A stretch of 64,000 bases of DNA from Gonocerus acuteangulatus (taxonomy: Eukaryota; Arthropoda; Insecta; Hemiptera; Coreidae): contig OX328132.1 of the NCBI GenBank assembly GCA_946811695.1, forward strand, positions 99,755,935 through 99,819,934, given 5' to 3'. Positions 49,988 through 64,000 of this stretch are shown here, in pieces (position 1 is the stretch's first letter; every line of letters starts with the position of its first letter). Made by a program: the position numbers and the translations under genes. The notes under the pieces are model-generated. The model was not told the origin of the DNA. It saw only the letters and a list, made by a program, of their open reading frames with translations, and did not search any database.

Positions 49988-50436
49988 TATATATAACTTA
50001 TAAGGACTTTTAGGTAACCCTTGTTATTTTAGTTTAATTTCAAATTGTTTCAAGCTCAAATTTTAATACTAAATAAATATTTGACACAGAATATAATGTT
50101 ATCTCCTTGTTCATTAATAGAATCAAATCATGGCAAAAATTGAGTAAGAAATTGTAAACATCCATAAAATAAAAAAAGATTAAAAATTTAGAAACAAAAT
50201 ATTTTTTTATAAAAATATTAATTTTTATTTAACAAGGAATGAATGAAAATTTGTATTTTATTGATATATTTTGTGTTAATTAACATATCAACGTTTTAAT
50301 ACAACTTATATAATGTGAAGGCATGTACAATTGATCTCTTTATATGTGTAAATCAACAATCAAGGAAGTAATATTTATACGCGCTTAAATATATTTATGC
50401 TTAAAAATATTTATGAGCGCTTTTCATCCCTCCCCG
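49700..50436. other. intergenic, AT-rich, with (AT)n
   Basis: (AT)n at about 49930-49995; otherwise no feature recognised. Confidence 0.5.
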
Positions 50437-50790
<354 letters not shown>

Positions 50791-51921
50791 AATAAATTAT
50801 ACAAAAAGTCCAAAACTGCTTACAACTGTTAATAAAATATTATTTATTTTCAATACTTCCCTTTCTTCAAATGTCGTCTCCATTGCATTCCATGTTAGTT
50901 TGGTTGAATAAGGAATATTTGAATAAATTGTTAGTCAATTCATTAATTTTGAGTGAAACAATAGTTTTACTCATTAAAGGTTGTTTATTTTATCTTTAAG
51001 TAATTTCATTTGATTCCTTGCATCAAAATCCCTATACAAAGAGTATTCAGAAGCAAAACTCTTGCATTTATTGCTTTAATATAACAAAGTCCTTCTTTAA
51101 AAAATATGAATTTCAATCTAAGGTTTCATTAAATCTTCATGTAGGTTACTTTGCATAGTAAGTTTGTAGCTGTTGAAAAGTTTTTCATGGTAAAAATTAT
51201 TTATATTATAACAAAAGAATTATATCTAGACTGCTACTAACTTAAATTTGTAGTACACATCTCAGTTTAATTCAGGTGCCCAAAACTTTATATTGGTAAA
51301 GATTTTTCAAACATATTTTTTATTTCAATTTAATCTTGAACTGGTCTTCATCCCAATCCAATCAATCAGACACTGAATTCAAAATCAGCATCCCACAAGA
51401 CGTGTAGGTTCCATGGTTCTGTCTTTCGGACCTCCAACGTTTTTTTGTGATAGGACTGTGTAATTTGGTAATAATATACATGCATTGAATATGTTATATA
51501 AACACACACATACTTTCACATCCAAAAACACCTATTCAAATTTGTGTATGGGTATATGTGGGCATGTATGTACGTATAATAAGAATACAACTTCAAGTTT
51601 GAATTGGTCTATTTGTATAATCAGCATGGCCAACACTGATCTGTTCGTAACCTCCAACTCACTTATAATCTAGTTTCCTCACTATAGGGAGGGAGAAAAC
51701 ATGTTAATAAATTATAATTCAATTATTAGATATACATTTTTTCATATTTGTTATGTAATTATATATTTATTAAAATTGTTTCTTACAAATTTAATAATTT
51801 TTCATTATTGTATGTTTATTTTTCCCCTTTCCTTCTTTTAAAATGTTCAACTTGCAGGAGCTGTCATCTTTGCATGTTCCTGCACAATTTTCATCTGTGG
51901 TGTGATTAGCTTAGAGTAGAT
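50791..51921. other. intergenic, nothing recognised
   Basis: AT-rich; no gene or element recognised. Confidence 0.45.
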
Positions 51922-52186
51922 CATAAGCGCATATAATGGGGGGTTGAGGGGGCGTCAGCCCCCCCCCCTCCAAAGTCGGTTTAGATGTATCATATAAATC
52001 TTAAAATAAATTAAATAAGATCACTTAGTTCAGAAAAAATAGTTTTTATTGGGTGTAATAGCGTTTTAATTGGCTAACTATTCCAAGTTCTAGATTGTTA
52101 GTATTTCATACCCCCCAAAATGTTCTCAGCCTCCCCCCTTGAAATACTTCCAGCCCCTCCTGAAATTATTTTCTATATATGCCCAT
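51922..52186. mobile_element. hAT-like MITE, second copy (uninterrupted)
   Basis: The ends CATAAGCGCATATAATGG and, inverted, CATGGGCATATATAG. The interior matches 54335-54592, including TAAATTAAATAAGATCACTT, the site where the copy at 18.5 kb is interrupted. No clear 8-bp duplication remains. Confidence 0.8.
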
Positions 52187-52720
52187 GCTTTAAGTCCTCC
52201 TGAGGATTTTATGATGGTAGTTTCCCGGGGCTGGAGTAATTTGAAAACATGTTGGTGTTGAAGTTTTGGAGAGGAATTCCTGGTGAAGGTTGTACGTGTG
52301 AGGAAGACGATTGATGAGGGCAGAAACTTTTGCTGGCACAATGGTGTTTAAGTAGGGAAATTAAGTTAAAGACTAAAAGTTAAAATAGTTATGCCATAAA
52401 ATAATAATTGGTGGTACTATCGTTAACATAATTAATTGGCTCTACGTATTCAAAACTTATTTTGCCACGTGTAGATAGTTCCAGATTAGTGAAACTTATG
52501 TTAAACATTTCAATATTATTAGGCTTATGGTTTTGAAGCAAGATTTCAGAATCTATTGTATAAGTCGTTGGTTATGGGTGTTTTAACAGTTATTCGTTAC
52601 TACTTAAGCTAATGAGAGCTGAAGAGGGTAGAAATACAGGGTGAGAGATATTATATATGTGAACAAGATTTGTCTTATAACTATGATATAAGTCAATATC
52701 ATCAACATATTTAATAAAAA
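52187..52720. other. intergenic, nothing recognised
   Basis: No feature recognised. Confidence 0.45.
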
Positions 52721-54335
52721 AAGTCCGACTCGCAGGAACTGCATCATCTTAGCGCGGTTCCGTTCATATCCCTATTGTCATTTGAAAAGCTTAGAATAGA
52801 AACAGATAATATTCTGTTCGGCCTTTGTTCAAAGGGGTTTATGACTTTACCTGGTCGGGTCCGCCAGACCCCAGAATCCTCTTCTAGAGATACTTATTTC
52901 ATACGTTTCAATGCATTGAAAAATATCAAAAAATTTCACGTTTTCTTGTGTTCTTCTACTATAGTAATAATTCTACAAATAAAATCAATTAAAAAATAAA
53001 ATAAAAAAAGTCCGACTCGCAGGAACTGCGTCATCTTAGCGCGGTTACATATCGAAGAGATGGAATAGATTAGTATAAAAAATCACAGGAAACTGACAGT
53101 AGCCTACTTACACAGAAGCGGATAATTCTTAATCTTTATAAGTCAATACAATTATTTACTGAAAACGTACTTACTCTTTGACTACTGCTGAAAAGGCTCT
53201 ATTATAAACAACCAAAAATTCGTTGTCATATTAAGTATCTTGTTTTATTAACAAATTCGTTTTACTGTTATAACCAACTGTAAATATGTGCTTCATGGCG
53301 AATAAAATTCCATTCTGTCGTGGGTTAAATGTTTCTATAAAATAAGAAATAACGATAACTTCAGATGGAGGCTATGAGGAAGGTTATAAGACAGGAGAAT
53401 TCAAAACAAATTACGTCATCATGATTAGCCACAGCCATCTTGATTACCACAGCCACTGCAGACTTATTATTACTAATACCTTTCACAGTTTCTTAGCTTA
53501 TTTTACTAATATACTAATTTTACTGATAAATGCAATTTAAAACAAGAAACAACCATTTAAAAAGTAAGGTAAACAAAGAGAAAAACCCTTTCAAAACAAA
53601 CACTTTTTAAGTTTTAAGCGCTTATATCTCTGATTGACGTTGCCCCATCGAATATTGCTTCAGAACCTTTTTTGTAGAGAATTTAGTAAGCATTCGAATG
53701 ATCACCTTCCACTTATCACGATTTCACAACCGTTATTGAGATATTTACGAAAAATGTATGAAGATCCGAAAACTTTTCATGTCTATTAATAAAATATTTT
53801 TTTTCGCATACTTCCTTAACTCCAAATATAACCAAAATTTAAACATCTTAGTTGGGATTAATTTCCAAGTTGTAGAAAATATTTCAATTGAATCCCGCGA
53901 TTCTAAGTACCCACAAAAAAATAATGACTTACAAAAACATTGATTCCACTTATCTCAGAAACGGTTAAAGATATCGCCTTCAAAATGGTTTCATTCGTTT
54001 TCTTATGTCAAGAAACCTATAAAAAAATACCTGCAAGCATATAAACTCAAAAAAGTCCGACTCGCAGGAACTGCAGCATCTTAGCGCGGTTCCGTTCATG
54101 TCCCTAGTGCCATTTGATAAGCTTAGAAAAGAAATAAACGTATTTTTTTTATATATCTCGTGAAAATTGTCATAATCCTCTCGAATAAAAGTGATATTAA
54201 GGCGTCAGGGACACCGACAGTAGCTAACTTTTACACAGAAGCGGAAATTACAGAATCTGGCTCTCATTCTAAAGCAAAGCTCTATAAATCAATACAAAAT
54301 ATGCCTAATAAAGCCTTTCTAGTGGATACAGAAGC
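52720..54335 (+). repeat. repeat family with GTCCGACTCGCAGGAACTGC start modules
   Basis: Three start modules (about 52722, 53008 and 54052) read AAAGTCCGACTCGCAGGAAC, then TCTTAGCGCGGTT. Between them, about 53580-53950 has the module with CGCTTATATCTCTGATTGAC, TTTTTGTAGAGAATTTAGTAAG and ATATTTACGAAAA seen again at 56.0, 56.35 and, inverted, 58.4 kb. Noncoding; probably one family of complex transposon ends, possibly Helitron-like. Confidence 0.6.
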
Positions 54336-54600
54336 ATGGGCGTATATGAAGTGGGGGGGGGGGCTGAGGGGGCTGCAGCCCCTCCCGAAATTTTGAATTG
54401 ATGATAAAAACTTCTCGTAAAACCCTTAAAAATAAATTAAATAAGATCACTTAGTTCATAAAACATATTTTATTTTACGTGTAATAGCGTTTTAGTTGCC
54501 TAAAACTATTCCAAGCTCTAAATATTTAGTATTCCATACCCTGGAAATGGTCTCAGCCCCCCCCCCCGAAATTGTTTTTATATACGCCCATGTACAGAAG
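54327..54600. mobile_element. hAT-like MITE with 8-bp TSD
   Basis: The element 54335-54592 has 13-bp TIRs CATGGGCGTATAT, and TACAGAAG is duplicated at 54327-54334 and 54593-54600. An 8-bp duplication is the hAT hallmark. Poly-G/poly-C patches lie near the ends. No coding. Confidence 0.9.
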
Positions 54601-55750
54601 GACCAAGAAGAAGTACACAAGATTGAGTAGAATACCCTGCCTAATATAGCCTATATAGAATAATATGCCGAATAAAACCTATCTAGTAAATACACAAGGA
54701 CAAAGAAAAGTCTTGACGAATAACAAGTCAAGAAAAAAAACTTGATTTAACAAAATAAAACAAAGTTTAGTTGCCCAACTACAATAGAATACCTAATTAA
54801 GTCCGTACCTAATTATTTTATACCTAATTAAGTCTATGGAGAAGATACAAATGGACCAAAAACAAGTCTTGTGGAATATTGTTTTTTTTCTAATTAAATA
54901 CTTTTTATCAATATTTAGTATATAACCTTTGTTGAAAACTATTGATTGCTAATTGATGAATCGGTTTACAACTAAGTAGTCTTTATGAATATTTAGTATA
55001 TAACCTATGTTTGGATCTGTGTTTTTGGGGTGCTCTCCGCCTAGGCTTTGTATTTGTGTCGGCAGATACCTGGGGTATATTTACAGCTCTTGAGGATTAA
55101 CTCTTAGCAGGTAAATTTCCTGCGGACCTTCTGCTTCTACGGGCATTGAACCGCCATATTCGCTCATAGTATCTAACCGTTGTGAAGTTTATTTTTTGGA
55201 TTTAGGACTTAATATACATATGTAGACTAAATCATAGCAAGAAGTAATCCTCCGTCGTCAGTTCTTAACTATGTAGACTCGCTAATGTTATCCAATCTTA
55301 GATACATCGTATTTAAAATCCACAGCAAAAACACGACATTTCATCAGAATCCCCTGCTGAATAAAACTTATATAGAATAATATGCAAAATAAAGCCTATC
55401 TAGTGGATAAAAATAGAGGAAAAAAGCCGTTCGTGGTGGTAGAAAATCTTAAAAGTATTTCGCTCAGAAATCTCCGAAATATTGTCACTAATTTTACGTA
55501 TCCTGTCTTATAGCCAAATAGATTTATATTCTATAATCAATAAGAAAAACCTACTAACAATAAAAAAACTATGGGTAACAGATGAAAATAGGGAATACCA
55601 AGAATAATTCTAAAGAACGAAATCAACACCAGTACTGTAATCTAGATATTCATACGGCATCTTCGAATTCTAAGAAACAAAATATTGATTCTAATTATAC
55701 ATATCCTGTTTTATTGACAAATACATTTGGCTAATATAAGCAATTAAAAA
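54601..55750. other. intergenic, degraded repeats
   Basis: AT-rich, with repeated short phrases such as AAAGCCTATCTAGTGGATA; no coding signature. Confidence 0.4.
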
Positions 55751-55754
55751 CACT

Positions 55755-55842
55755 AGGGAATATGCCAAAGAACTCGGAGTAGGAGCCTCGACAGTTTCAA
55801 GACATTTGAAGGAAATCGACAAATCCAAAACGGACATTTCAT
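55755..55842 (+). pseudogene. transposase helix-turn-helix fragment
   Basis: In frame: EYAKELGVGASTVSRHLKEI, then DKSKTD. The LGV..STVSRHLK helix-turn-helix is typical of mariner-type transposase N-termini. Nothing coding follows in frame. Confidence 0.55.
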
Positions 55843-55859
55843 ACGGTACAGCCTGATAT

Positions 55860-58110
<2,251 letters not shown>

Positions 58111-59445
58111 GCTTGTAAGTACTCGTTTTATAGGCTTCTTGGGCTGAGAAAACGAATGAAACCATTTTCAAGGCGATAGCTTTAACCCTGTTAATATTCA
58201 AATTTCATCAACACTAATATGCTGAAATTTTGGTTACGTTTGGAGTAAAGGAAGGTTTAGAATATAATATTTTATTAACAGACAAGAAAAGTTTTGGTAA
58301 CTTTGTATACTTTCGTTAGTATCTCGAAAACCGTTGGCAATCTTGTGAAGCGGAAGGTTACCATTCGAAAGCTTACTAAATGCTCTACAAAAAAGGTTCT
58401 GAAGAAAATTTTAATTAGGCGATGTCAATCGGAGAAATAAGTGCTTAAACTTTAAAGTAATTGATTTCGTTTATTCGAACGGTTCTTTTTGTCTGTTTTA
58501 TTCCTTGTTATGTTTTTTTAATTGCTTATAGTCGGATAATGTATTTGACAATAAAACAGATTAAGTAAAATGAGAAGATCAATTTATTGTTAAAAATGTA
58601 GCGTTAGAGATCCCAAGGCTTTCCAAATGCCTCTTAGCGGAGGCCTTTCTGGCCGACCCATACAGGTAAGATCGTAAATCAAGACCTTTCAAGACTGGTG
58701 GAACGAAAATAATAACTGATTCTATTTTAATCTTTCCAAATTAGACTAGGGATAAGAACGGAACCGCGCTAAGATGATGCAGTTCCTGTGAGTCGGACTT
58801 TTTAAGCTTTCGAATGGTAACCTTTCGCTTCCCAAGATTTCAACCGTTTTCGAGATATTAATGAAAGTATACGAAGTTCCCAAAACTTTCTAAGCCTGTT
58901 AAAAAAATATTTTATTCCAACCCTTCCTTATCTCAAAACGTAACCAAAATTTCAACATATTAGTTTTGATGAAATTCAAACATGCAGAAAATATTTCAAC
59001 TTAATCCCATGATTTTAAGTTCCCAAACCAAAATCGTTATTCAACAACTATTTTTCCAATTTTCTTGAAAACGGTTAGAGCTATCGCCTCAAAAATGGCT
59101 TCATTCGTTTTCCTAGACCAAGCAGCCTATAACCATATGAAGTAAGCGGAACGATCTTTTTCGCGCGACATTCGCTCCAAAAACCATATTCCGGTGGGCG
59201 GATTCTGCTGGTTAACGAACTTGTCCTTTCAAATTAGACGAAAGATTTTTGTAAGTCATTTCATCAAAATCGGACCATTTTTGAGCTGTCAGGGCCGCGA
59301 ACAGACAAATATATATATACATACAAATTTGAACCACCATCTTTTTCGGTCTCTAGGGGTTCTGAAACGCAAAATTTTCTAGTCGGCACTTCCGGATTGT
59401 TTCATGAAATCAACCTTATAAGCTTGAGCGAAGGAACCGCGCTAA
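58111..59445. repeat. further copies of the (AT)n repeat family
   Basis: Inverted internal module at about 58330-58520, inverted start module at about 58745-58805 (GAACCGCGCTAAGATGATGC, then GAGTCGGACTTTTT), and a plus 3' module at 59150-59445 with a very short AT core and a reduced hairpin. Confidence 0.7.
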
Positions 59446-59782
59446 AAAGGAGACGCATTGACTGAAGTTATAGTACAATAGATTAGATATACAAGTATTA
59501 TTTAATAAGCTAACCTTACCACAAAAATAATTGCTAACAATATATTTACATTGTACAACATACATGTTTCTTTCATTCCTTAAAATTAGATTATATGGAC
59601 TTAGTGTGGTTATGACAGTCTTGTATTTTGGGGACTTGTAGAAAGTAGAAGGTAATAAAGACCTCTGATTTCAACGGAAGCGAAATAAAGATGTATATAA
59701 GACCTCCTTTAGTAGCATGTTAATTTACTGGTAAGCCATGAAATTTCTTTGTCCAGAGGTGCTAAAATTACGTTGCTTATGC
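59446..59782. other. intergenic, nothing recognised
   Basis: Mixed AT-rich sequence without a recognised feature. Confidence 0.45.
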
Positions 59783-60112
59783 TATTGAGATCAATATATT
59801 ATTTAAATAGGCGGCAGTCATGCATATATAAAACTCGTCAACTTCTGTTTATATGCTTTATTTTTCGCTCTACAAACATCCTGTCATATAGGATCGATCT
59901 GAATCAGCTGATGGAGAACAGCCATATTAACGTCATTGTATTAGTATGTACGTGGCCCTACCTGTGGAAGGCCCACGTGGTGAAACATGTAGGGCGAAGA
60001 ATAAAGCATATAAAGTGAAGTTGATGAGTTTTTTATATGCATGACCTTCCGCCTATTTAAATACTATATTGAAAGAGAAAAAAGGGTCACAATTTTATAA
60101 TATTGAGATCAA
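59783..60112. mobile_element. hairpin insertion with 12-bp TSD, Penelope-like features
   Basis: TATTGAGATCAA is duplicated at 59783-59794 and 60101-60112. Inverted arms of about 72 bp (59802-59873 and 59988-60060) begin TTAAATAGGCGG. The loop contains a compact stem (GGCCCTACCTGT with ACATGTAGGGC) around GGTGAAAC, loosely like a degenerate hammerhead; that last reading is speculative. Confidence 0.7.
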
Positions 60113-60220
60113 ATTCTACCATTAGTGAGAAGTGAGTCACCCCTAATTTGTATGATTCCAGCGTATTTTCAATTTCAGTGTTCCGTATGTAAAGGTAGAT
60201 TATGGTGTAAATTTCGTTAA

Positions 60221-60657
60221 GGTATATACGAGTGGCTTAATATCAAAGACGGACATCTGTAACAAAATCGAAATTTAGTTAGCAGTGAATTCCTATAGGT
60301 TTTGTCTGCTCTTTTCAATGATGAAATTAGTTTCTGTAAAAACGGGCGTAAACATGTAATTTCTGGCTTCAAAGTAGATGCTTTGTTTCAAAAACGGATT
60401 CCTGCCGTGGAGTTTGCTTTCATAAACGAACACCTACCAATCACCCAATGGGTTCAAAGGTAATTTTCACTAATTTGTTGAGTGGTAATATATCAGAAAA
60501 AGAACAATGTCAATTTCAAATATATAAGCCTAATTATGAAATAAATATTTCCAAAAAAAAATATTCCCTATAACTTGCATAACATAAAAGGTGATTTTCT
60601 CAACATTTAGAAAATGACAGGTGTCCATCTTTGATATTAAGCCACTCATACGATTCT
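60221..60657. repeat. inverted repeat pair
   Basis: GAGTGGCTTAATATCAAAGA at about 60230 faces TCTTTGATATTAAGCCACTC at about 60630. About 35-40 bp are paired with a 360-bp loop. Confidence 0.75.
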
Positions 60658-61387
60658 TGCCTTTGTTGATGTAGTTAATAACTTGTGCTGTTTGTTCGTT
60701 ATTCTTGTTGAGTATGTTTATATTAAGTTGCATAGTCAGAATTAAGTCGATGTTGGATGTTATTTTCGATATAATATTCGTTCCTTTCCAATTCTTGTAG
60801 TATCTTGTCATATCTTTGCGTGCCCACAGCGTCTAAGTTACCGGTAAGCTGATTACTGATCCAAACCCATTAATTATACCGCGCTTGTTCCTAGGTCCGT
60901 TGTCGACTTTATTTAGTGTCGCATTTATTTATGTATGTCATTATGTGATATTTAGGAAAGTAATAGTGTCGTTTTAGTTTGGCCTATGTTACTAGACCAC
61001 CTTGATGACATGTTTTACCCACATGGTATTGGTCAATAAAATCTTTTTGTTCATCTGTTGTTTCGATGTCTAAACTTTTCTTTTTGTAGCGTTTGATTTT
61101 AACCGGTGGGTAGAGGATTCTTGTATAATTTTGGATATTGCGTAAAAAATACCTTCGTAATCGTCACATACTGTTTCAATGTTGGAATCACAGTATAGTC
61201 CGTACGCCGTATTAGATTTTAAAATTTCCAATCGGGATTCTTCGAGATCATGTTTCCATGGATAGGCAATACCGGCATTGGTTAAATGTGTTACCGTGCC
61301 GATACTACGGCGGGTGCGGCAACTCGGTGTGTTCGGGGCTTCTGTGCCGCTGAGAGACTTGTAGGGCTTGAGAGAAAGAAGAGGCAA
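60530..61387 (-). pseudogene. LTR-retrotransposon relic with integrase H2C2 zinc-binding motif
   Basis: Near 60915-61050 the minus strand reads HVGKTCHQGG, then AKLKRHYYFPKYHIMTYINK and CDT. This is the H-x3-H...YYWP...YI..C..C integrase zinc-binding pattern of Ty3/gypsy-type elements, with the last cysteine lost. Upstream on the same strand, 61387-61070 is open for 105 codons (LTNAGIAYPWKHDLEESRLE) and unassigned. Downstream, 60811-60530 is open but unassigned. Stops separate the pieces. Confidence 0.5.
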
Positions 61388-61690
61388 GTCGCAGTAGTGC
61401 CCAATTCTGTGTGCAGGCCTTGAGTGTGTTCCAGGTAAGACTGACCGACCTTCATGGAGTCTCCGGTCTTAAGACCTTAGGAGGACCGTAAGACATCCAG
61501 CCAGTGGAGGGGGTAGTCAGTCATGGTGGGGACTGACTACCGTAGTGGCGGCTGAGAGCCAGAGTGGAGGAGTGTCCGGTAGAGGGGGCTAGGACGCTAT
61601 GGCTAGGCTAGTTGACGCTATCGCCTTAAAAATGGTTTCATTCGTTTTCCTAGAGCAAGAAGACTATAAAACGATTATTTGCTATAAAAC
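61388..61690. other. GC-richer stretch, unassigned
   Basis: Noticeably GC-richer (GGTAGTCAGTCATGGTGGGG and similar). It may belong to the retroelement relic to its left, for example LTR or leader. Confidence 0.3.
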
Positions 61691-61699
61691 GATTTGCAA

Positions 61700-61858
61700 G
61701 CATATGATTTATGCGTAACGAGTTTTTTCGCGCGAATTTCGCTTCAAAAATCATTTTCCTGTGGACGGATTCTGCTGGTTAACGACTTGACCTTTCTAAT
61801 TTTTGTACCAAATTTGATAAAAATCGGACCATTTTTGAGCCGAGGAGAGCGCGAACAG

Positions 61859-61929
<71 letters not shown>

Positions 61930-62072
61930 AACCACCGTTATTTTCGTTTTCCAAGGGTTCTGAAACTTGAAATATTCTAGTCAGCACTTCCGGATTGCGT
62001 TTTGAGGTCAACCTTATTATAAGCGTGTAAGTGGGGTTCCTCCCTATGGAGGGAGGGAGGAACCGCGCTGAA
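61700..62072 (+). repeat. (AT)n repeat family, 3' module
   Basis: Same order as at 56.8-57.5 kb: TTCGCGCGAATTTCGCTTCA, GCTGGTTAACGACTTGACC, GCGAACAGACAA, (AT)n 61863-61926, GGCACTTCCGGATTG-like, then hairpin and GGAACCGCGCTGAAAA. Confidence 0.8.
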
Positions 62073-62503
62073 AAGAAACGGCATAGGAATTACAAATCTT
62101 ATAAAAATGTAGTTAAATAATTACACATAAGTTGTTGTACACATATATTGAAAATGAATCTTGTTTATCAATGATAAATTACTTAATATTTATTTATACA
62201 GCTACTCTGCATTTAAATTTTCCTCTAAATCGGCTATTTTGGGCACTTAGTGTCGCGATATTCGATTTTGCTTGTTAACGAACTTTGTTCATGAATTGGG
62301 CCAAATGTATTGGTCAATTGGACATCCTTTTGATACAGGATCATGAACGACTAAATATATTTATTTATTCAAATTATCCCAATTAGTCAAATCTTTAAAT
62401 TCCGAAACTCATACCTGATAAACAATTTAACGTCCACCCACACCTAACTCTTGTCACAAACAACTAACAGAGGATTTATTCCGCGGACTACTAAACGTGC
62501 TGG

Positions 62504-62549
<46 letters not shown>

Positions 62550-63500
62550 AAAAACAAAAAAAAAAACAGAAAAACCTTTTTTTTTAAAAAAAAAACAGAA
62601 GACCTTTTATCAAATCCCAACATTCCAATACAAACTTCGGCAGTGGTGCTGATCTTGTGGGACTTTCATCTTGTACAAATACGATTGTATATAAAATGGT
62701 AAGCCACCTTTCTGAAACGTTCTTTCATTTCCCCTTTCCGGGTCACTGTACCTTCCATTCTCCTGTAATCCATTATCGTCTTCACCTCAGTCATTATAAT
62801 TATTATTTAATAAATCTTAAATTCGAAGTTTTTGTCAATGAACTATTTCTAGCCAATCTCATTGAGGACAAATAGAGCTACCATTATTATACCGTCAACA
62901 ATGTCGCTTTTTGTTGTCACTGGTTTGATAAAATCCGAGATCTAGATGAGGATGATAATCTACAATGAAGGCTGAGGAAGCAGAATGAGTTTACTGCGAT
63001 ATATAACGATAAAAAAAAACAATCACTATAGACGAAAGACTTATTAGAAACAAAAATGCTCACCAGTGAAGAAATTTTAAACAGAATATAACTTTATTTG
63101 GTATTATTTTTCCAATTTTAGTATATGTACCGCCGAAGCGAGTAAATATACTAAAATTTAATAGTATACAAATGTAATAGTAATAGTATTATTTTTCAAA
63201 AGATGTTTTATAATAAAAAAAGAAAATGTGAATGTTATTCTATAATTTTATTTATTTATTTATTGCTTACAAAAAATGTTTTTGTTATTCTATAATATTT
63301 GCCGTGGGGGGTTTACTATGAATCATGTCACCTTATTTTTTCATTGCATTACTCTCTCTCCAATTCTTTCACACGGATTAAAAACTCGTCACACGAACAG
63401 CTTTCTCCAAAATGAAGTCTTGTTTAATTTAGTTTTATAAATTCGGCGAATAAACAAAATTATTGCTTGTTTCCAATTTTTAGTAAAATTATGATTATGC
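62073..63500. other. intergenic, with a long A-rich tract
   Basis: Poly-A with C/G interruptions at 62506-62590, and a small palindrome ATTTTAGTATA...TATACTAAAAT at about 63115-63158. No gene recognised. Confidence 0.45.
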
Positions 63501-63572
63501 GACTTGAAGCACTAGCGCGTCTCATTACTCCTTACATAATAGCGTTTTAAATATTATGTTTGTTTAATGTTG

Positions 63573-63582
63573 ATAAAAGGAG
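63573..63582 (+). promoter_or_regulatory. TATA-like element for the 63.7-kb gene
   Basis: GATAAAAGGA lies about 120 bp upstream of the ATG. A TCAGTG initiator-like site is at about 63678 and a less AT-rich leader lies between them. Either could set the start; weak evidence. Confidence 0.3.
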
Positions 63583-63696
63583 GAGGCTCTAGCCTTGTTG
63601 TGTAGACTCGAGAGCAACCCACTGCATTAAGGTCGCCCATTAGTAGTACACCTTGTGATCTTGCCCGTTTCTTCTCTCAGTGCGCCTCCCGCAGCC

Positions 63697-63752
63697 ATGT
63701 CAAAAGATAGTTTTTTAGTATTTCTTCTAGTCTTTGTTCCTTCATTTATGCA
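63697..63752 (+). CDS. putative first exon of a secreted protein
   Basis: The ATG in CAGCCATGT (good eukaryotic context) starts MSKDSFLVFLLVFVPSFM, a short polar head and a hydrophobic core like a signal peptide. GTAAGT follows at 63753 (phase 2 out). A T-rich tract and TTTACAG acceptor occur at 63788. The in-phase continuation there is AMQTIIIMLSVLIMD..., open for about 40 codons to a stop at 63912. A different, cysteine-containing frame is open only briefly. The product is not recognised. Confidence 0.4.
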
Positions 63753-64000
63753 GTAAGTAAATATTATTATTTTTTTTTTTTTTACAGGCCATGCAAACTA
63801 TAATAATTATGCTGAGTGTACTCATTATGGATAACATATGGATTTTTGGAATGGAATCGGAAAACAAGTCCTCGATATTATCGATTTGGCGAAAAACTAA
63901 GAGCTTGGGTTGATCAATGAAATCTAAAAATCTATCTTATTTGATTTTTTTTAATCATAAAAGTCGTGGAAATTTAAAATACGAGTATACGCAATCTTTT

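Noticed and set aside
43501..50000. Regular repeats considered as a CRISPR-like array
   Set aside because: The repeats are simple AT microsatellites and dispersed transposon modules, without fixed-length repeats and unique spacers.

Overview
This is an AT-rich, repeat-saturated, intron-rich nuclear sequence, most likely from an arthropod. I infer that from the mix of Jockey and RTE-like LINEs, Penelope-like, piggyBac, Tc1/mariner, pogo and hAT relics, tRNA-derived SINEs, long (AT)n microsatellites and GT-AG exons of 110-370 bp. There is no bacterial-style gene organisation. Almost none of the longer open frames is a host gene.

One host gene dominates. Between about 2.85 and 49.68 kb on the plus strand, 17-18 short exons join with matching phase at every junction and end at a stop followed by overlapping AATAAA signals. 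The conceptual protein is about 1,066 residues, alpha-helical and HEAT/ARM-like. Its N-terminus and middle resemble focadhesin (FOCAD, DUF3730 family) as I recall it. It is much shorter than the vertebrate protein of about 1,800 residues. The 47-kb locus holds about 3.2 kb of coding sequence; the rest is introns filled with transposons. A short open exon on the opposite strand at about 2.0-2.3 kb and a signal-peptide-like first exon at 63.70 kb are the only other host-gene candidates.

Layout. 1-2.8 kb: LINE scrap and upstream sequence. 2.9-7.6 kb: piggyBac relics, a 135-bp-arm palindrome, SINE and MITEs (intron 1). 7.8-16.4 kb: TTAA MITE, pogo/Tigger element, second pogo-like element, Tc1 relic, Jockey relic. 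17.3-22 kb: fold-back element, hAT MITE split by a piggyBac element, SINEs. 22.3-27.8 kb: Tc1 element holding a piggyBac element, which itself holds a fold-back Penelope-like element and a tiny LINE insertion. 28-35.3 kb: clustered FOCAD-like exons. 36.0-39.6 kb: nearly full-length RTE-like LINE with a 63-bp target duplication. 40-45.4 kb: two mariner elements and a second piggyBac copy in a GC-rich retroelement-like sequence. 45.4-49.7 kb: last exons. 50.4-62.1 kb: an intergenic cluster of one repeat family with (AT)n cores, plus a gypsy-type integrase relic. 63.5-64 kb: putative promoter and first exon.

Several insertions can be proved inside the window because uninterrupted paralogous copies of the target repeat are also present. 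All protein-family calls come from reading the translations; no search was run.
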